From positions 1,522,001 through 1,586,000 of the forward strand of contig NZ_CP159996.1 in assembly GCF_040703035.1 (NCBI RefSeq): 64,000 bases of DNA, given 5' to 3'. Both the position numbers and the translations under genes were made by a program. Below, piece after piece: positions 1 through 9,381 of this stretch. Origin of the DNA: Terribacillus aidingensis. GTDB taxonomy: Bacteria > Bacillota > Bacilli > Bacillales > Amphibacillaceae. The first letter of the stretch is position 1; every line of letters starts with the position of its first letter. The notes under the pieces were generated by a model. That model was not told the DNA's origin. It saw only the letters and a list, made by a program, of their open reading frames with translations, and searched no databases.

Positions 1-32
1 ACGAACTGAAAGCATATGTAGATTCTCTATAA
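1..32 (+). CDS. 3' end of a gene upstream of nupO, probably the nucleoside-binding lipoprotein (nupN-like)
   Basis: The first bases read in frame as a C-terminus ending ELKAYVDSL followed by TAA at 30-32. Only this tail is in the window, so the protein cannot be identified from its own sequence. In related bacteria the gene directly ahead of the nupO/P/Q-type genes encodes a BMP-family nucleoside-binding lipoprotein. The assignment rests on that context alone. Confidence 0.4.
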   Translation, partial: ELKAYVDSL

Positions 33-40
33 GAAACCAG

Positions 41-75
41 AAGGGCTAGAGTACGCACTCTAGCCCTTTATAAAA
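41..75 (+). terminator. Rho-independent terminator before nupO
   Basis: A perfect 12-bp stem (41-52 with 57-68) with an ACGC loop is followed by T and A residues. It lies between the upstream gene end and nupO and probably attenuates read-through, letting the binding protein be made in excess of the ATPase. Confidence 0.8.
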
Positions 76-182
76 AAATCTTCAACTGAAGCGTCTATAT
101 TAGACAATTCCCCGCTTCATTTGACGATTTTTTTTTGAACAGAATCAAAGAAAGTTCGTAATTCCGAGAAGGAGTGTAAAAT

Positions 183-1715
183 ATGGAAAATTATGTAATT
201 GAAATGCTGAACATTCGCAAAGAATTTCCCGGAATTGTCGCCAATGACAACATCACGCTTCAAGTGAAAAAAGGAGAAATCCATGCGCTGCTAGGAGAAA
301 ATGGCGCAGGAAAGTCCACATTGATGAACGTCCTGTTCGGTCTTTATCAGCCGGAAAAGGGAGAGATCCGCGTTGACGGAAAGAAAGTCGAAATCAATGA
401 TCCGAATGTTGCCAATAGATTAGGTATCGGAATGGTGCACCAGCACTTCATGCTTATCGACACCTTCACAGTTGCACAAAATATCGTTCTTGGCAGTGAA
501 CCGAAAAAAGGGCTTAAGATTGATATGAAAAAAGCGGTTCGTGAAGTGCAGCAACTTTCAGATCGTTACGGTCTGCAAGTGGATGCCACAGCGAAAATCA
601 GCGATATTTCCGTTGGTATGCAGCAGCGTGTGGAAATCCTGAAAACTTTGTACCGCGGTGCAAATGTGGTCATCCTGGATGAGCCTACCGCTGTATTGAC
701 ACCACAGGAAATCAAAGAGCTTATCGTTATTTTGCGGACGCTGATCAAAGAAGGCAAGTCTATCATTTTGATCACACATAAACTGAAAGAAATCATGGAA
801 GTTTGTGATCGCTGTACGGTAATCAGGAAAGGGCAGGGTATCGGAACAGTTGTTGTATCCGAAACGAACCCGAATGAACTGGCTTCCTTGATGGTAGGCC
901 GTGAAATACGCTTCTCAACGGAGAAGAAACCAGCCGAACCAAAAGAAACAATTCTTTCCATTGAAGGCCTGACAGTACAGGATTCCCGGCATGTGGACAT
1001 GGTGAAACAACTGGATCTTGATATCAGAGCAGGCGAAATTGTCGGAATTGCCGGAGTAGACGGAAATGGTCAAACAGAATTAATTGAGGCAATAACCGGA
1101 CTTCGTAAGAAATCAGCAGGCAAAGTCACATTGAAAAATCAGGATATTACCAATATGCCAGTTCGCGCCATTACGGAAAGCGGAGTAGGTCATATCCCCC
1201 AGGATCGCCACAAGCTTGGTCTCGTGCTTGATTATTCTATCGGAGAAAACATAGTACTGCAAACATATTACCAAAAGCCTTTTTCAACTGGCGGCTTCCT
1301 GTCCTTCAAACGGATCTTCGATAAAGCAAAAGCCCTGATTGCGGAATACGACGTTCGTACTCCTAGTCATTTATCGAAAGCGCGCACTCTATCCGGGGGT
1401 AACCAGCAAAAAGCAATCATTGGTCGTGAAATTGACCGTAACCCGGATTTGTTGATCGCAGCTCAGCCGACACGCGGTCTGGATGTAGGGGCTATTGAAT
1501 TCATCCATAAGCGTCTGATCGAACAGCGTGACCAAGGAAAAGCTGTCCTGCTCGTTTCGTTCGAACTAGATGAGATTTTGAATGTAAGTGATCGTATTGC
1601 TGTTATGTTCGATGGGAAAATCATTGCAACAGTAAATCCGAAGGAAACAAATGAACAGGAGCTCGGATTATTGATGGCAGGTTCGAAGCTTGAGAAAGAA
1701 GGGGCGCAAAACTAA
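183..1715 (+). CDS. nupO: nucleoside ABC transporter, ATP-binding protein (NupO/YufO-like)
   Basis: This 510-residue protein is a double ABC ATPase of the simple-sugar/nucleoside (RbsA-like) class. It powers uptake of nucleosides, probably guanosine-type in B. subtilis NupNOPQ, at the inner face of the membrane. The first ABC half has Walker A GENGAGKST near residue 39 and a D-E-P Walker B. The second half has the degenerate site usual in this class: its signature LSGGNQQKA is clear but its Walker A region (GVDGNGQTE) is altered. An AAGGAGTG Shine-Dalgarno sits 6-8 bases before the ATG. Its stop overlaps the start of nupP, so the two are translationally coupled. The exact substrate is inferred from the family. 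Confidence 0.9.
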   Translation: MENYVIEMLNIRKEFPGIVANDNITLQVKKGEIHALLGENGAGKSTLMNVLFGLYQPEKGEIRVDGKKVEINDPNVANRLGIGMVHQHFMLIDTFTVAQNIVLGSEPKKGLKIDMKKAVREVQQLSDRYGLQVDATAKISDISVGMQQRVEILKTLYRGANVVILDEPTAVLTPQEIKELIVILRTLIKEGKSIILITHKLKEIMEVCDRCTVIRKGQGIGTVVVSETNPNELASLMVGREIRFSTEKKPAEPKETILSIEGLTVQDSRHVDMVKQLDLDIRAGEIVGIAGVDGNGQTELIEAITGLRKKSAGKVTLKNQDITNMPVRAITESGVGHIPQDRHKLGLVLDYSIGENIVLQTYYQKPFSTGGFLSFKRIFDKAKALIAEYDVRTPSHLSKARTLSGGNQQKAIIGREIDRNPDLLIAAQPTRGLDVGAIEFIHKRLIEQRDQGKAVLLVSFELDEILNVSDRIAVMFDGKIIATVNPKETNEQELGLLMAGSKLEKEGAQN

Positions 1716-2758
1716 TGTTTTCCAGCACAAAGTTCAATTTCATCATACCAATCATTTCGGTCATCCTTGGTTTGGTTGCCGGTGCAATCATCATGCTTAT
1801 ATTCGGTTATAATCCGATTCTCGGCTATCAGGCACTATGGAATGGCGTTTTTGACAGCCCGTTCTTCATGTCCGAAACTGTTAACCGTATCACACCATAT
1901 ATACTGACCGGTTTGGCAATCGCTTTTGCTTTCCGTACCGGATTGTTCAATATCGGTGCTGAAGGTCAGGTGCTAGTCGGCTGGGTTGCAGCTGTATGGG
2001 TAGGTACTGCTGTTGATGCACCAGCCTTTATCCATCTGCCACTAGCACTTCTTGCAGCAGCTGCTGCAGGAGCACTTTGGGCTTTTGTTCCGGGTATCTT
2101 GAAAGCGAAGCTCGGTGTCCATGAAGTTATCGTCAGCATCATGATGAACTATATCGCACTTCATATTACGAACTATCTGATCCGTTCTGTGCTGACAGAT
2201 AACCAGGAGACAACAGAGCCAGTTAAACAAACTGCCTCTTTGACAAATGATTTCCTGATCGGATTAACAGGATCCCGCTTGCACCTTGGTTTCATCGTTG
2301 CACTATTGATGGTGCTGGTTATGTGGGTCATTCTTGAACGCACGAAGCTCGGGTATGAGTTGAAAGCCGTAGGTTACAACCAGCATGCCTCCAATTATGC
2401 AGGTATGAAAGTGGAACGAAACATTGTCATCTCAATGCTGATTTCGGGTCTTTTCGCAGGACTTGCTGGGGCAATGCAAGGTCTTGGAAGCTTCGGTAAT
2501 GCATTCACGAATACAGCATTCTCAAACCTTGGTTTTGATGGTATCGCGGTAGCGCTTCTAGGCGGAAACAACCCGTTCGGCGTCGTATTATCAGCTAGCT
2601 TGTTCGGATTTCTTAAAGTGGGATCGCTTAATATGTCCACAGCTGGTGTACCAAATGAAATCATCGAAATTGTCATTGCATTGATCATTCTTTTTGTTGC
2701 TTCCGGCTTCATCATCCGCTGGGCACTGCTGCAATTGAAAAAAGGGGAGAAAAAATAA
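1715..2758 (+). CDS. nupP: nucleoside ABC transporter permease (NupP/YufP-like)
   Basis: A 347-residue hydrophobic protein with about eight to ten membrane segments, belonging to the BPD_transp_2 permease family (branched-chain amino acid/ribose/nucleoside). It should form half of the membrane channel served by the ATPase encoded immediately upstream. It has the family motif region FNIGAEGQVLVG near residue 75 and GLFAGLAGAMQGLG near residue 245. The start overlaps the nupO stop (ATGTT inside TAATG) and the stop is one base before nupQ, which indicates a single operon. Confidence 0.88.
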   Translation: MFSSTKFNFIIPIISVILGLVAGAIIMLIFGYNPILGYQALWNGVFDSPFFMSETVNRITPYILTGLAIAFAFRTGLFNIGAEGQVLVGWVAAVWVGTAVDAPAFIHLPLALLAAAAAGALWAFVPGILKAKLGVHEVIVSIMMNYIALHITNYLIRSVLTDNQETTEPVKQTASLTNDFLIGLTGSRLHLGFIVALLMVLVMWVILERTKLGYELKAVGYNQHASNYAGMKVERNIVISMLISGLFAGLAGAMQGLGSFGNAFTNTAFSNLGFDGIAVALLGGNNPFGVVLSASLFGFLKVGSLNMSTAGVPNEIIEIVIALIILFVASGFIIRWALLQLKKGEKK

Positions 2759-2759
2759 A

Positions 2760-3713
2760 ATGCTGGATATACTTTATTCCATTATTCCGCAAACGCTGTT
2801 CTTTGCCGCTCCTCTTATTTTCACCGCATTGGGCGGTGTGTATAGTGAGCGTTCTGGCGTTGTCAATATCGGTTTGGAAGGTCTCATGGTCATAGGGGCT
2901 TTCTCTTCGGTAACGTTCAATTTGATGTATGCTGATGCTTTAGGAACGGCCACACCATGGATTTCCATATTGGTTGCTATGGTTGCCGGTATGCTATTCT
3001 CCTTGATCCATGCGGTTGCTACGATCACTTTCCGTGCAGATCAGACGGTTACAGGGGTAGCGATCAACATGCTGGCACTTGGATTTGGTGTTTTCATGAT
3101 CAAACAGATATTCGGAAAAGGCCAAACGGATTTCATATCACAGCCGATTTATACAACGGACGTTCCATTATTGGTCGACATTCCTGTGATCGGTAATATG
3201 TTCTTTAACAATATGTATGTTACATCGTATGTTGCTATTGTTCTTTCCTTCCTTGCATGGTATGTGCTTTATAAGACTCCATTTGGTCTTCGTATCCGTG
3301 CAGTTGGGGAGCATCCAATGGCAGCAGACACGAATGGTATCAAAGTATATACGACAAGATATATCGGCGTAATCATATCTGGTGCACTCGCCGGAATCGG
3401 TGGTGCAGTGTTCGCGATGACTATATCTCAGAACTTCTCTGTATCTACAATTGCTGGTCAAGGATTCATGGCGATTGCAGCAGTTATCTTCGGAAAGTGG
3501 AACCCGCTTGGGGCAATGGGAGCAGCTTTGTTCTTCGGCTTTGCCCAGTCTTTAAGCGTTGTTGGTTCATCCATTCCATTGCTTGAAAATGTACCGCAAG
3601 TTTACTTGCTGATTGCGCCTTATGTACTGACCATTCTTGCTTTGGTAGGATTCATTGGCCGTTCGGTAGCGCCAAAAGCAAGCGGTGTTCCTTATATAAA
3701 AGGAAGCCGCTAA
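2760..3713 (+). CDS. nupQ: nucleoside ABC transporter permease (NupQ/YufQ-like)
   Basis: A 317-residue membrane protein, the second permease of the nucleoside importer and a paralogue of the preceding gene: it carries the matching motif VVNIGLEGLMVIGA near residue 35 and ALAGIGGAVFAM near residue 210. About eight to nine membrane segments are visible. It is preceded by an AAAGGGGAG Shine-Dalgarno inside the end of nupP and followed by a strong terminator, so the transporter operon ends here. Confidence 0.88.
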   Translation: MLDILYSIIPQTLFFAAPLIFTALGGVYSERSGVVNIGLEGLMVIGAFSSVTFNLMYADALGTATPWISILVAMVAGMLFSLIHAVATITFRADQTVTGVAINMLALGFGVFMIKQIFGKGQTDFISQPIYTTDVPLLVDIPVIGNMFFNNMYVTSYVAIVLSFLAWYVLYKTPFGLRIRAVGEHPMAADTNGIKVYTTRYIGVIISGALAGIGGAVFAMTISQNFSVSTIAGQGFMAIAAVIFGKWNPLGAMGAALFFGFAQSLSVVGSSIPLLENVPQVYLLIAPYVLTILALVGFIGRSVAPKASGVPYIKGSR

Positions 3714-3717
3714 GACG

Positions 3718-3755
3718 AAAGACCCGATGCTTTTTAGACATCGGGTCTTTTTTGT
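3718..3755 (+). terminator. Terminator of the nucleoside transporter operon
   Basis: A perfect 12-bp stem (3718-3729 with 3739-3750) with a 9-base loop is followed by a T tract. It closes the operon a few bases after the nupQ stop. Confidence 0.9.
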
Positions 3756-3768
3756 GCAAACCGATTCG

Positions 3769-3797
3769 TTTACTTCTGGGCTTTTTTTCATTAATAT
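3769..3797 (+). promoter_or_regulatory. Possible sigma-A promoter of ymfF
   Basis: TTTACT (3769-3774) and TAATAT (3792-3797) are separated by 17 bp in the gap between the nupQ terminator and ymfF. The hexamers are imperfect, so this is only a candidate. Confidence 0.3.
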
Positions 3798-3877
3798 GGT
3801 AATCATAGCGAGGATTGTCGGATATATATAAGCAAAACTAGAGAAGCTATACATAACAGAAGTCAGGGAGGTTCCTT

Positions 3878-5164
3878 ATGAAAATCGCAGGAGAAGAAAT
3901 CATCACAGGAAAAGGTGCGACGCTGCACCTTATACCGACTAAAAAATATAAGACAATCAGTATAGCCGTTAAGCTACAGGCGCCGCTTGAGCGGGAGACT
4001 ATCACAGCAAGAGCACTGCTTCCATATGTACTGCAGCAGGGTACAGCCAATCTAACGGATGCGCGTGCATTACGTCTCAAACTCGACGACTTGTATGGTG
4101 CTATCCTGTCTATTACTGGTACGAAAAAGGGCGAGAAGCATATCATCACCCTTCGTCTCGATGTTGCCAATGAGAATTATCTGAGCGACCGGACTCCGCT
4201 ATTCGAAAAAGCAGTTGATCTGCTCCGTGAAATCTTGTTTGAACCAAAAACGGAGAATGAAGCCTTCACAGAGTCTATCGTTTCACGCGAAATGCAAACG
4301 CTGAAACAAAAGATGGTTGCTTTGAAGGATGATAAGATGAGCTATGCGAATATGCGTCTTATCGATGAAATGTGCAAAGGCGAACCGTACAGCCTTCATG
4401 TGCACGGGTATGAAGAGGAACTGAAAGACATGGATGGCCGCAAGCTGTATGGTTTTTATGAAAAAATGCTGAAGCAGGACAAAATGGATATTTACATTCT
4501 TGGAGATGTAGAGAGAGAACTTGCCGAAAAGGCCGTGGAGCCATTCCTGGAAAGAGATATCGCTTCCCATGAAGAAGGAACAGCTTCTGTACATCCAGCT
4601 TCTGCTGATGTAAAGGAAGTAATCGAGGTGCAGGATGTACAGCAAGCCAAGCTTCACCTTGGTTATCGGACGAATATCCGTTACGACGATCCTGATTATG
4701 CAGCGCTGCAGGTGTTTAATGGATTATTCGGCGGCTTCCCAAGCTCGAAACTGTTCCGGAATGTCAGGGAAAAACACAGCCTCGCTTATTATGCTGCTTC
4801 ACGATTTGAGAGTCACAAAGGCCTATTATTTGTTTTCTCCGGTATTGATCCGAAAGATTATCAGAAAGCAAAGGAAATCATCGATGCCCAGCTTGCAGCC
4901 ATGCAAGCTGGAGAATTTGAAGAATCAGAAGTTGAAGAAATAAAAGATTTAATCATCAGTCAAATATTAGAGACAATCGACAACCCGGCAGGTCATATTG
5001 AAACGTTATACCAGCAAGTAATGGGGAACAAAAATATTACGATCGAGCAGATGCTGGATACCATCCGACTAGTAAGCCTGGACGATGTACTTCAAGTTGC
5101 GAAAAAAGTCCAATTGGATACTGTATACTTGCTGACGAATAAGGAGGCTGAGAAGAATGCATAA
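3878..5164 (+). CDS. ymfF: M16-family peptidase-like protein YmfF (inactive-type subunit)
   Basis: A 428-residue protein with the two-lobed fold of M16 (insulinase/processing peptidase) proteins. The zinc motif HxxEH is not present; at the expected place the sequence reads LPYVLQQGTANL. The C-terminal half keeps an R-Y-type region (VREKHSLAYYAASRF). This matches the non-catalytic partner of a heterodimeric M16 protease, with the next gene as the catalytic partner. The 3' end overlaps ymfH by eight bases. In B. subtilis ymfF and ymfH are adjacent in the same order; the physiological substrate is not established. Confidence 0.85.
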   Translation: MKIAGEEIITGKGATLHLIPTKKYKTISIAVKLQAPLERETITARALLPYVLQQGTANLTDARALRLKLDDLYGAILSITGTKKGEKHIITLRLDVANENYLSDRTPLFEKAVDLLREILFEPKTENEAFTESIVSREMQTLKQKMVALKDDKMSYANMRLIDEMCKGEPYSLHVHGYEEELKDMDGRKLYGFYEKMLKQDKMDIYILGDVERELAEKAVEPFLERDIASHEEGTASVHPASADVKEVIEVQDVQQAKLHLGYRTNIRYDDPDYAALQVFNGLFGGFPSSKLFRNVREKHSLAYYAASRFESHKGLLFVFSGIDPKDYQKAKEIIDAQLAAMQAGEFEESEVEEIKDLIISQILETIDNPAGHIETLYQQVMGNKNITIEQMLDTIRLVSLDDVLQVAKKVQLDTVYLLTNKEAEKNA

Positions 5165-6446
5165 GAAACACTACGAACAATTACAGGAATCCATCTACGC
5201 AGAAACGCTGCCTAACGGTCTGAAGGTGTTCTTGCAGCCGAAGCCGGAGATGGCGAAAACATATGCGATCTTCTCAACGAATTATGGATCTATCGATCAG
5301 ACCTTCGTTCCGCTTGATGGCAAAGAGAAAATTACCGTACCAGAAGGTATTGCACATTTCCTGGAGCATAAGCTTTTTGAAAAAGAGGATCGGGACGTGT
5401 TTCAGGACTTCACCAAACAAGGTGCATCTGCAAATGCTTTCACTTCCTTCACGCAGACAGCGTATCTATTTTCTGCGACTTCACATATAGAAGAGAATGT
5501 GACAACCTTGCTTGATTTTGTGCAGGATCCTTATTTCTCAGATAAATCGGTTGAAAAGGAAAAAGGTATTATCGCTCAGGAAATTCGTATGTATGATGAT
5601 CAGCCAGATTGGCGCTCTTTCTTTGGTACCATCCAAAGCCTATTCCAATCCCACCCTGTAAGAATTGATATAGCAGGGACTGTGGAATCCATTCAGGAAA
5701 TTACGAAAGAAGATCTCTACACATGCTATAACACGTTCTATCATCCATCGAACATGACCTTGTTCGTGACAGGTAATATTGATGAAGAGAAAATGATTGA
5801 ACTTATCCGGGCAAATCAGGATAGCAAGACATTCGCACCACCTGCTAAGATCGAGCGCTTCTTCCCTGAAGAGCCAGAAACTGTGGCAGAAATGAAAAAA
5901 CAAGTCCGCATGCCGGTCAGTGTGTCAAAATGCATGGTCGGGATAAAAGAGAACACTGATTATGCATCTCCAGAAGCGTATCTGAAACAAGAATTGCTAA
6001 CGGATATGGTACTGGATTATTATTTCTCCAAGAGCGGCGTCTACTATGAGGAATTATATAAGAATGATCTAATTGATGACAGCTTCGGCTTCGAAACGAG
6101 TCTGGAGAAAAACTTTGGCTTCTCCATCATCGGCGGTAATACGAAAGAGCCGGACCGCTTTGCTGATACAGTCAAAGGAATGCTGCAGCGAATGAAAGAT
6201 CATACCGTTTCCGAAGCGGAAATGGAGCGGATGAAGAAAAAGACGATTGGTCAGATGCTCAGAGCAATGAACAGCTTGGAGTTTGTTTCCAATCGTTTCA
6301 TCCAGTATCATCTTGCTGGGGTGGATCTGTTCGATATCGTACCAGCAATCGAAAAATTGACTGCGGCCGATGCAAATGATTTTCTGAAAAGCTGGTTCAG
6401 TGAAAATCGGTTGGCTGTATGCCAGATCCTGCCGCAGGAGGCATAA
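5157..6446 (+). CDS. ymfH: M16-family zinc peptidase YmfH
   Basis: A 429-residue M16 peptidase that keeps the inverted zinc-binding motif H67-F-L-E70-H71, with a downstream E-x6-E region (EKEKGIIAQEIRMYDD) supplying the third ligand. It is the likely catalytic half of a YmfF-YmfH pair. The ATG lies inside the end of ymfF, with AAGGAGGCTG as Shine-Dalgarno, so translation is coupled. No signal peptide is visible, so it should be cytosolic. Confidence 0.88.
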   Translation: MHKKHYEQLQESIYAETLPNGLKVFLQPKPEMAKTYAIFSTNYGSIDQTFVPLDGKEKITVPEGIAHFLEHKLFEKEDRDVFQDFTKQGASANAFTSFTQTAYLFSATSHIEENVTTLLDFVQDPYFSDKSVEKEKGIIAQEIRMYDDQPDWRSFFGTIQSLFQSHPVRIDIAGTVESIQEITKEDLYTCYNTFYHPSNMTLFVTGNIDEEKMIELIRANQDSKTFAPPAKIERFFPEEPETVAEMKKQVRMPVSVSKCMVGIKENTDYASPEAYLKQELLTDMVLDYYFSKSGVYYEELYKNDLIDDSFGFETSLEKNFGFSIIGGNTKEPDRFADTVKGMLQRMKDHTVSEAEMERMKKKTIGQMLRAMNSLEFVSNRFIQYHLAGVDLFDIVPAIEKLTAADANDFLKSWFSENRLAVCQILPQEA

Positions 6447-6448
6447 GC

Positions 6449-7162
6449 ATGGGCAAGGTTATTTTCATTACGGGCGCAAGCGGAGCTATCGGCTCTGCTT
6501 GCGCCCGTCAGCTTGCCAGTGAAGGGCATCAGCTATTGCTTCATTACAATAAAAATGAACAAGCGATGGAAGCACTTTTCCATGATATATCGGAAAGTGT
6601 GCTTGGTACAGTCAAAGCTGATTTGACAGAAGAAGCTGATTTTACGAAGCTTCTCCGCTTTCTGTCTTTTCCGATCGATCAGTTCGTTTATGCTGGCGGT
6701 ATGGCCCATTATGGCATGTTCCAGGATATGACGAACAAAGAGATGGATGACTTGCTTGCAGTGCATGTAAAAGCGCCATGGAGGATATGTCAGCATATTC
6801 TGCCGCCGATGCTTGCACGCAGAAAAGGGGAAATCGTCATTGTTTCTTCTATCTGGGGAGAAAGAGGGGCGAGCTTTGAAGTCGCATATTCCAGTGTCAA
6901 AGCTGCTCAAATCGGTTTTGTCAAAGGTTTGGCGAAAGAGGCCGGAACAAGCGGTGTACGAGTTAATGCTGTAACACCGGGAGCAATCGAAACTGGGATG
7001 AACAGCCATCTATCTCAGGAAGAAAAGATGCAGTTGACAGGAGATATTCCATTGGACCGTTTCGGACAAGTAAGCGAAGTAGCGGATGCTGTCAGTTACC
7101 TGCTGAGTGATAATTCTTCCTATGTGAACGGACACGCCCTTCAAGTAAACGGCGGCTGGTGA
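6449..7162 (+). CDS. ymfI: short-chain dehydrogenase/reductase YmfI
   Basis: A 237-residue SDR oxidoreductase with the dinucleotide motif TGASGAIG at the N-terminus and the catalytic set S (VSSIWGE), Y and K (YSSVKAA). It ends with the VNGHALQVNGGW signature of FabG-like enzymes. The start at 6449 is chosen because GCAGGAGG precedes it and the protein then begins directly with the Rossmann strand; an upstream in-frame ATG at 6419 lies inside ymfH. Spacing to ymfH is two bases. The substrate is unknown. Confidence 0.85.
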   Translation: MGKVIFITGASGAIGSACARQLASEGHQLLLHYNKNEQAMEALFHDISESVLGTVKADLTEEADFTKLLRFLSFPIDQFVYAGGMAHYGMFQDMTNKEMDDLLAVHVKAPWRICQHILPPMLARRKGEIVIVSSIWGERGASFEVAYSSVKAAQIGFVKGLAKEAGTSGVRVNAVTPGAIETGMNSHLSQEEKMQLTGDIPLDRFGQVSEVADAVSYLLSDNSSYVNGHALQVNGGW

Positions 7163-7240
7163 AATTAAGTCATATTTTTTGTATAAGGAATCCCCTTCTG
7201 TCAAAAGCTAAGATGCAAGCTAATGAAGGAGGAATACACC

Positions 7241-7501
7241 ATGTCTGTTCTTGATAATTTTGATTCTTGGAAAGACTTCCTAGGTGATCGCCTGCATCAG
7301 GCGCAAAGCAAAGGGATGGAGAACGATACTGTCTCTGGCATTGCATATGAAATCGGGGATTATCTTGCGACGAAAGTAGACGCAAAGAACACAGAAGAAA
7401 AAATTCTTCGTGACCTTTGGACTGTCGCATCCCAGGATGAGAAGCAAGCAATCGCTAACATTATGGTAAAGCTTGTCCAAGACAATGGCCACACACGCTG
7501 A
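7241..7501 (+). CDS. ymfJ: DUF3243 protein YmfJ
   Basis: An 86-residue small soluble protein starting MSVLDNFDSWKDFLGDR, typical of the DUF3243/YmfJ family, which has no known biochemical activity. The start at 7241 follows AAGGAGGA by eight bases; an earlier ATG at 7223 overlaps that ribosome binding site and is rejected. It is predicted to be helical and acidic. It lies between ymfI and ymfK as in B. subtilis and is followed by a terminator. Confidence 0.85.
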   Translation: MSVLDNFDSWKDFLGDRLHQAQSKGMENDTVSGIAYEIGDYLATKVDAKNTEEKILRDLWTVASQDEKQAIANIMVKLVQDNGHTR

Positions 7502-7521
7502 ATAAGCGGCCAACTTCATTG

Positions 7522-7555
7522 AAGCCTGCTTCTTTCTAAGAAGCAGGTTTTCTTT
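7522..7555 (+). terminator. Terminator after ymfJ
   Basis: An 11-bp stem with one G-T pair (7522-7532 with 7540-7550) is followed by a T-rich run. It separates ymfI-ymfJ from ymfK. Confidence 0.85.
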
Positions 7556-7664
7556 GTAGCTTCCAATAAAGTTTGTTATGGCTTTTCTAATCTATCGTTT
7601 TCCTTTATAGTAATAATAGGTTTTCGTTATATATGACGCTATTTTCCTGTAAAGGAGCTTTTCT

Positions 7665-8420
7665 ATGGAAACATTGGAATGGTACTTGGAATATGAAATC
7701 CAGCATAACCGGCCAGGATTATTAGGGGACATCTCCTCTTTGCTCGGTATGTTATCCATCAACATCAAGACGATCAATGGGGTGGAGAACCAACGGCGTG
7801 GCATGCTGCTTTCGGCAGAAAAGGAATTACAGATCATTCGTCTCCATTCCATTCTGCGGACGATGGAACATGTACATATCACAAAGTCCAGGGAGCCGAA
7901 GCTTCGAGATCGGCTTGCTGTCAGGCACGGAAGGTATATACATAGGGATGTGGATGATAAGAAGACATTCCGTTTTGTCCGGAGTGAAATCGGACTTCTG
8001 GTCGATTTCATGGCAGAATTGTTTAAACAGGAAGGCTCTAAGGTAATAGGAATACGTGGGATGCCTCGTGTCGGGAAAACGGAATCGATTGTCGCTGCCA
8101 GTGTCAGTGCCAATAAACGCTGGCTATTCGTCTCCAGCACACTTCTGAAGCAAACTGCCAGGAACCAGCTGCTGCAGGATGAATACAATGAGGACAACCT
8201 CTTTATCATCGACGGAATTGTTTCGACAAGCCGCGCGAGTGAGCGTCATTGGGAGCTAGTACGCGAAGTGATGAGGCTCCCTGTAGCCAAGGTAATCGAA
8301 CATCCAGATATATTCGTCCGGGATACGGAGTTTACATTGGATGATTTCGATTATATTATTGAACTCCGGAATCACGATGATGAAAAAATCATTTATGAGC
8401 CGGAATTCAGACAGATTTAA
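7665..8420 (+). CDS. ymfK: DUF3388 protein YmfK with ACT-like N-terminus and P-loop motif
   Basis: A 251-residue protein of the YmfK/DUF3388 family. The N-terminal 75 residues (EYEIQHNRPGLLGDISSLLGM) look like an ACT regulatory fold. A P-loop pattern GMPRVGKT occurs near residue 131, followed by VAASVSANKRWLFVSSTLL, which suggests a nucleotide-binding core. Shine-Dalgarno AAAGGAG precedes the ATG by about nine bases. Function is unknown in any organism I know of; the nucleotide-binding idea is inference from one motif. Confidence 0.8.
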   Translation: METLEWYLEYEIQHNRPGLLGDISSLLGMLSINIKTINGVENQRRGMLLSAEKELQIIRLHSILRTMEHVHITKSREPKLRDRLAVRHGRYIHRDVDDKKTFRFVRSEIGLLVDFMAELFKQEGSKVIGIRGMPRVGKTESIVAASVSANKRWLFVSSTLLKQTARNQLLQDEYNEDNLFIIDGIVSTSRASERHWELVREVMRLPVAKVIEHPDIFVRDTEFTLDDFDYIIELRNHDDEKIIYEPEFRQI

Positions 8421-8448
8421 GCAATTTTAAAGATGGATGGTGGTATTA

Positions 8449-9375
8449 ATGGACATTGGTGCAAAGCTCCGGGAGGCAAGAGAGTCCAAAGGAATGACTT
8501 TGGAAGACGTACAACAGCGCACCAAAATTCAAAAGCGTTATTTGAAAGCGATTGAAGAGAATAACCACAGCGTCATGCCAGGGGAATTCTACACACGTGC
8601 TTTCATTAAGGAATACGCGCAGACAGTAGGACTTAATCCAGATGAAGTGCTCGAACCGAAACAACAGCAGCAGGAAGCAACCGCAGCTGCCCCGGTTCAG
8701 GAAGAGAGTGAGGCACCTTCCCGCCAGGAACGCAGCCGCGTTCGGGAAAATGACAGGCCTCCCCGCAAGGAACGCAAAGGCATTCCGTACTTATCTTCCA
8801 TCATCATCGGATTGATTGTTTTGGCAGCTATTATTATTGTCGTCTTCATTTATGCAGGCGGATCTAACGATAATAATGATACTAATTCCGCTAACCAGCA
8901 GCAGAATGAAGATCAGGTAACGTCACCTAAGAGTGATCAGTCTGCTGAGCAGGAATCCGATTCTGAACAAGCTGCTGACTCTGAGGAAAAAGCAAATGAT
9001 GCTGCTGAAGAAGAGCAAGCACAGCAGGAAGAGGAGCAGGCAGAACCAAAACTTTCTGTGGACGAAGAAGGTACTGCCAGTAACCCTGTTACAACTTATA
9101 CACTGGAAAATGCCGGTGATGAAGTAACATTGAAACTTTCTGCAGAAGATGGAGATGCGTGGCTGCAAGTCGGCGATGGCAATAACGCCGGCAATGTTTA
9201 CACTGGCACCATCGCTTCCGGAAGTGAACCGGTTGAGCAGGACGTAAGTGATTTAGAGACAGTTTCCATCAGAACTGGTTTTGCCAGAGCAACAAAACTG
9301 GAGATCAATGGTCAGGAACTGACTTTCCCGATTGATAATGATGTTCAGACCATTACGGTAAATATTAAGAAATAA
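8449..9375 (+). CDS. rodZ: cell-shape protein RodZ (YmfM)
   Basis: A 308-residue RodZ homologue. Residues 1-70 are a cytoplasmic Cro/CI-like helix-turn-helix (MDIGAKLREARESKGMTLED), which in RodZ binds MreB. Residues 70-110 are a charged linker, 111-134 a single membrane helix, followed by a Gln/Glu-rich low-complexity stalk and a C-terminal beta domain (DUF4115). It belongs to the elongasome. The ATG at 8449 gives the normal N-terminus; the upstream ATG at 8437 adds only four residues. The Shine-Dalgarno (GGTGG) is weak. Confidence 0.9.
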   Translation: MDIGAKLREARESKGMTLEDVQQRTKIQKRYLKAIEENNHSVMPGEFYTRAFIKEYAQTVGLNPDEVLEPKQQQQEATAAAPVQEESEAPSRQERSRVRENDRPPRKERKGIPYLSSIIIGLIVLAAIIIVVFIYAGGSNDNNDTNSANQQQNEDQVTSPKSDQSAEQESDSEQAADSEEKANDAAEEEQAQQEEEQAEPKLSVDEEGTASNPVTTYTLENAGDEVTLKLSAEDGDAWLQVGDGNNAGNVYTGTIASGSEPVEQDVSDLETVSIRTGFARATKLEINGQELTFPIDNDVQTITVNIKK

Positions 9376-9381
9376 TGATAA

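Noticed and set aside
566..1000. A 144-codon open frame on the minus strand inside nupO
   Set aside because: It is wholly antisense to a clear ABC ATPase, has no ribosome binding site and no recognisable protein pattern. The same applies to the other long antisense frames inside recA, rny, mutS, citB and the opu-type genes.
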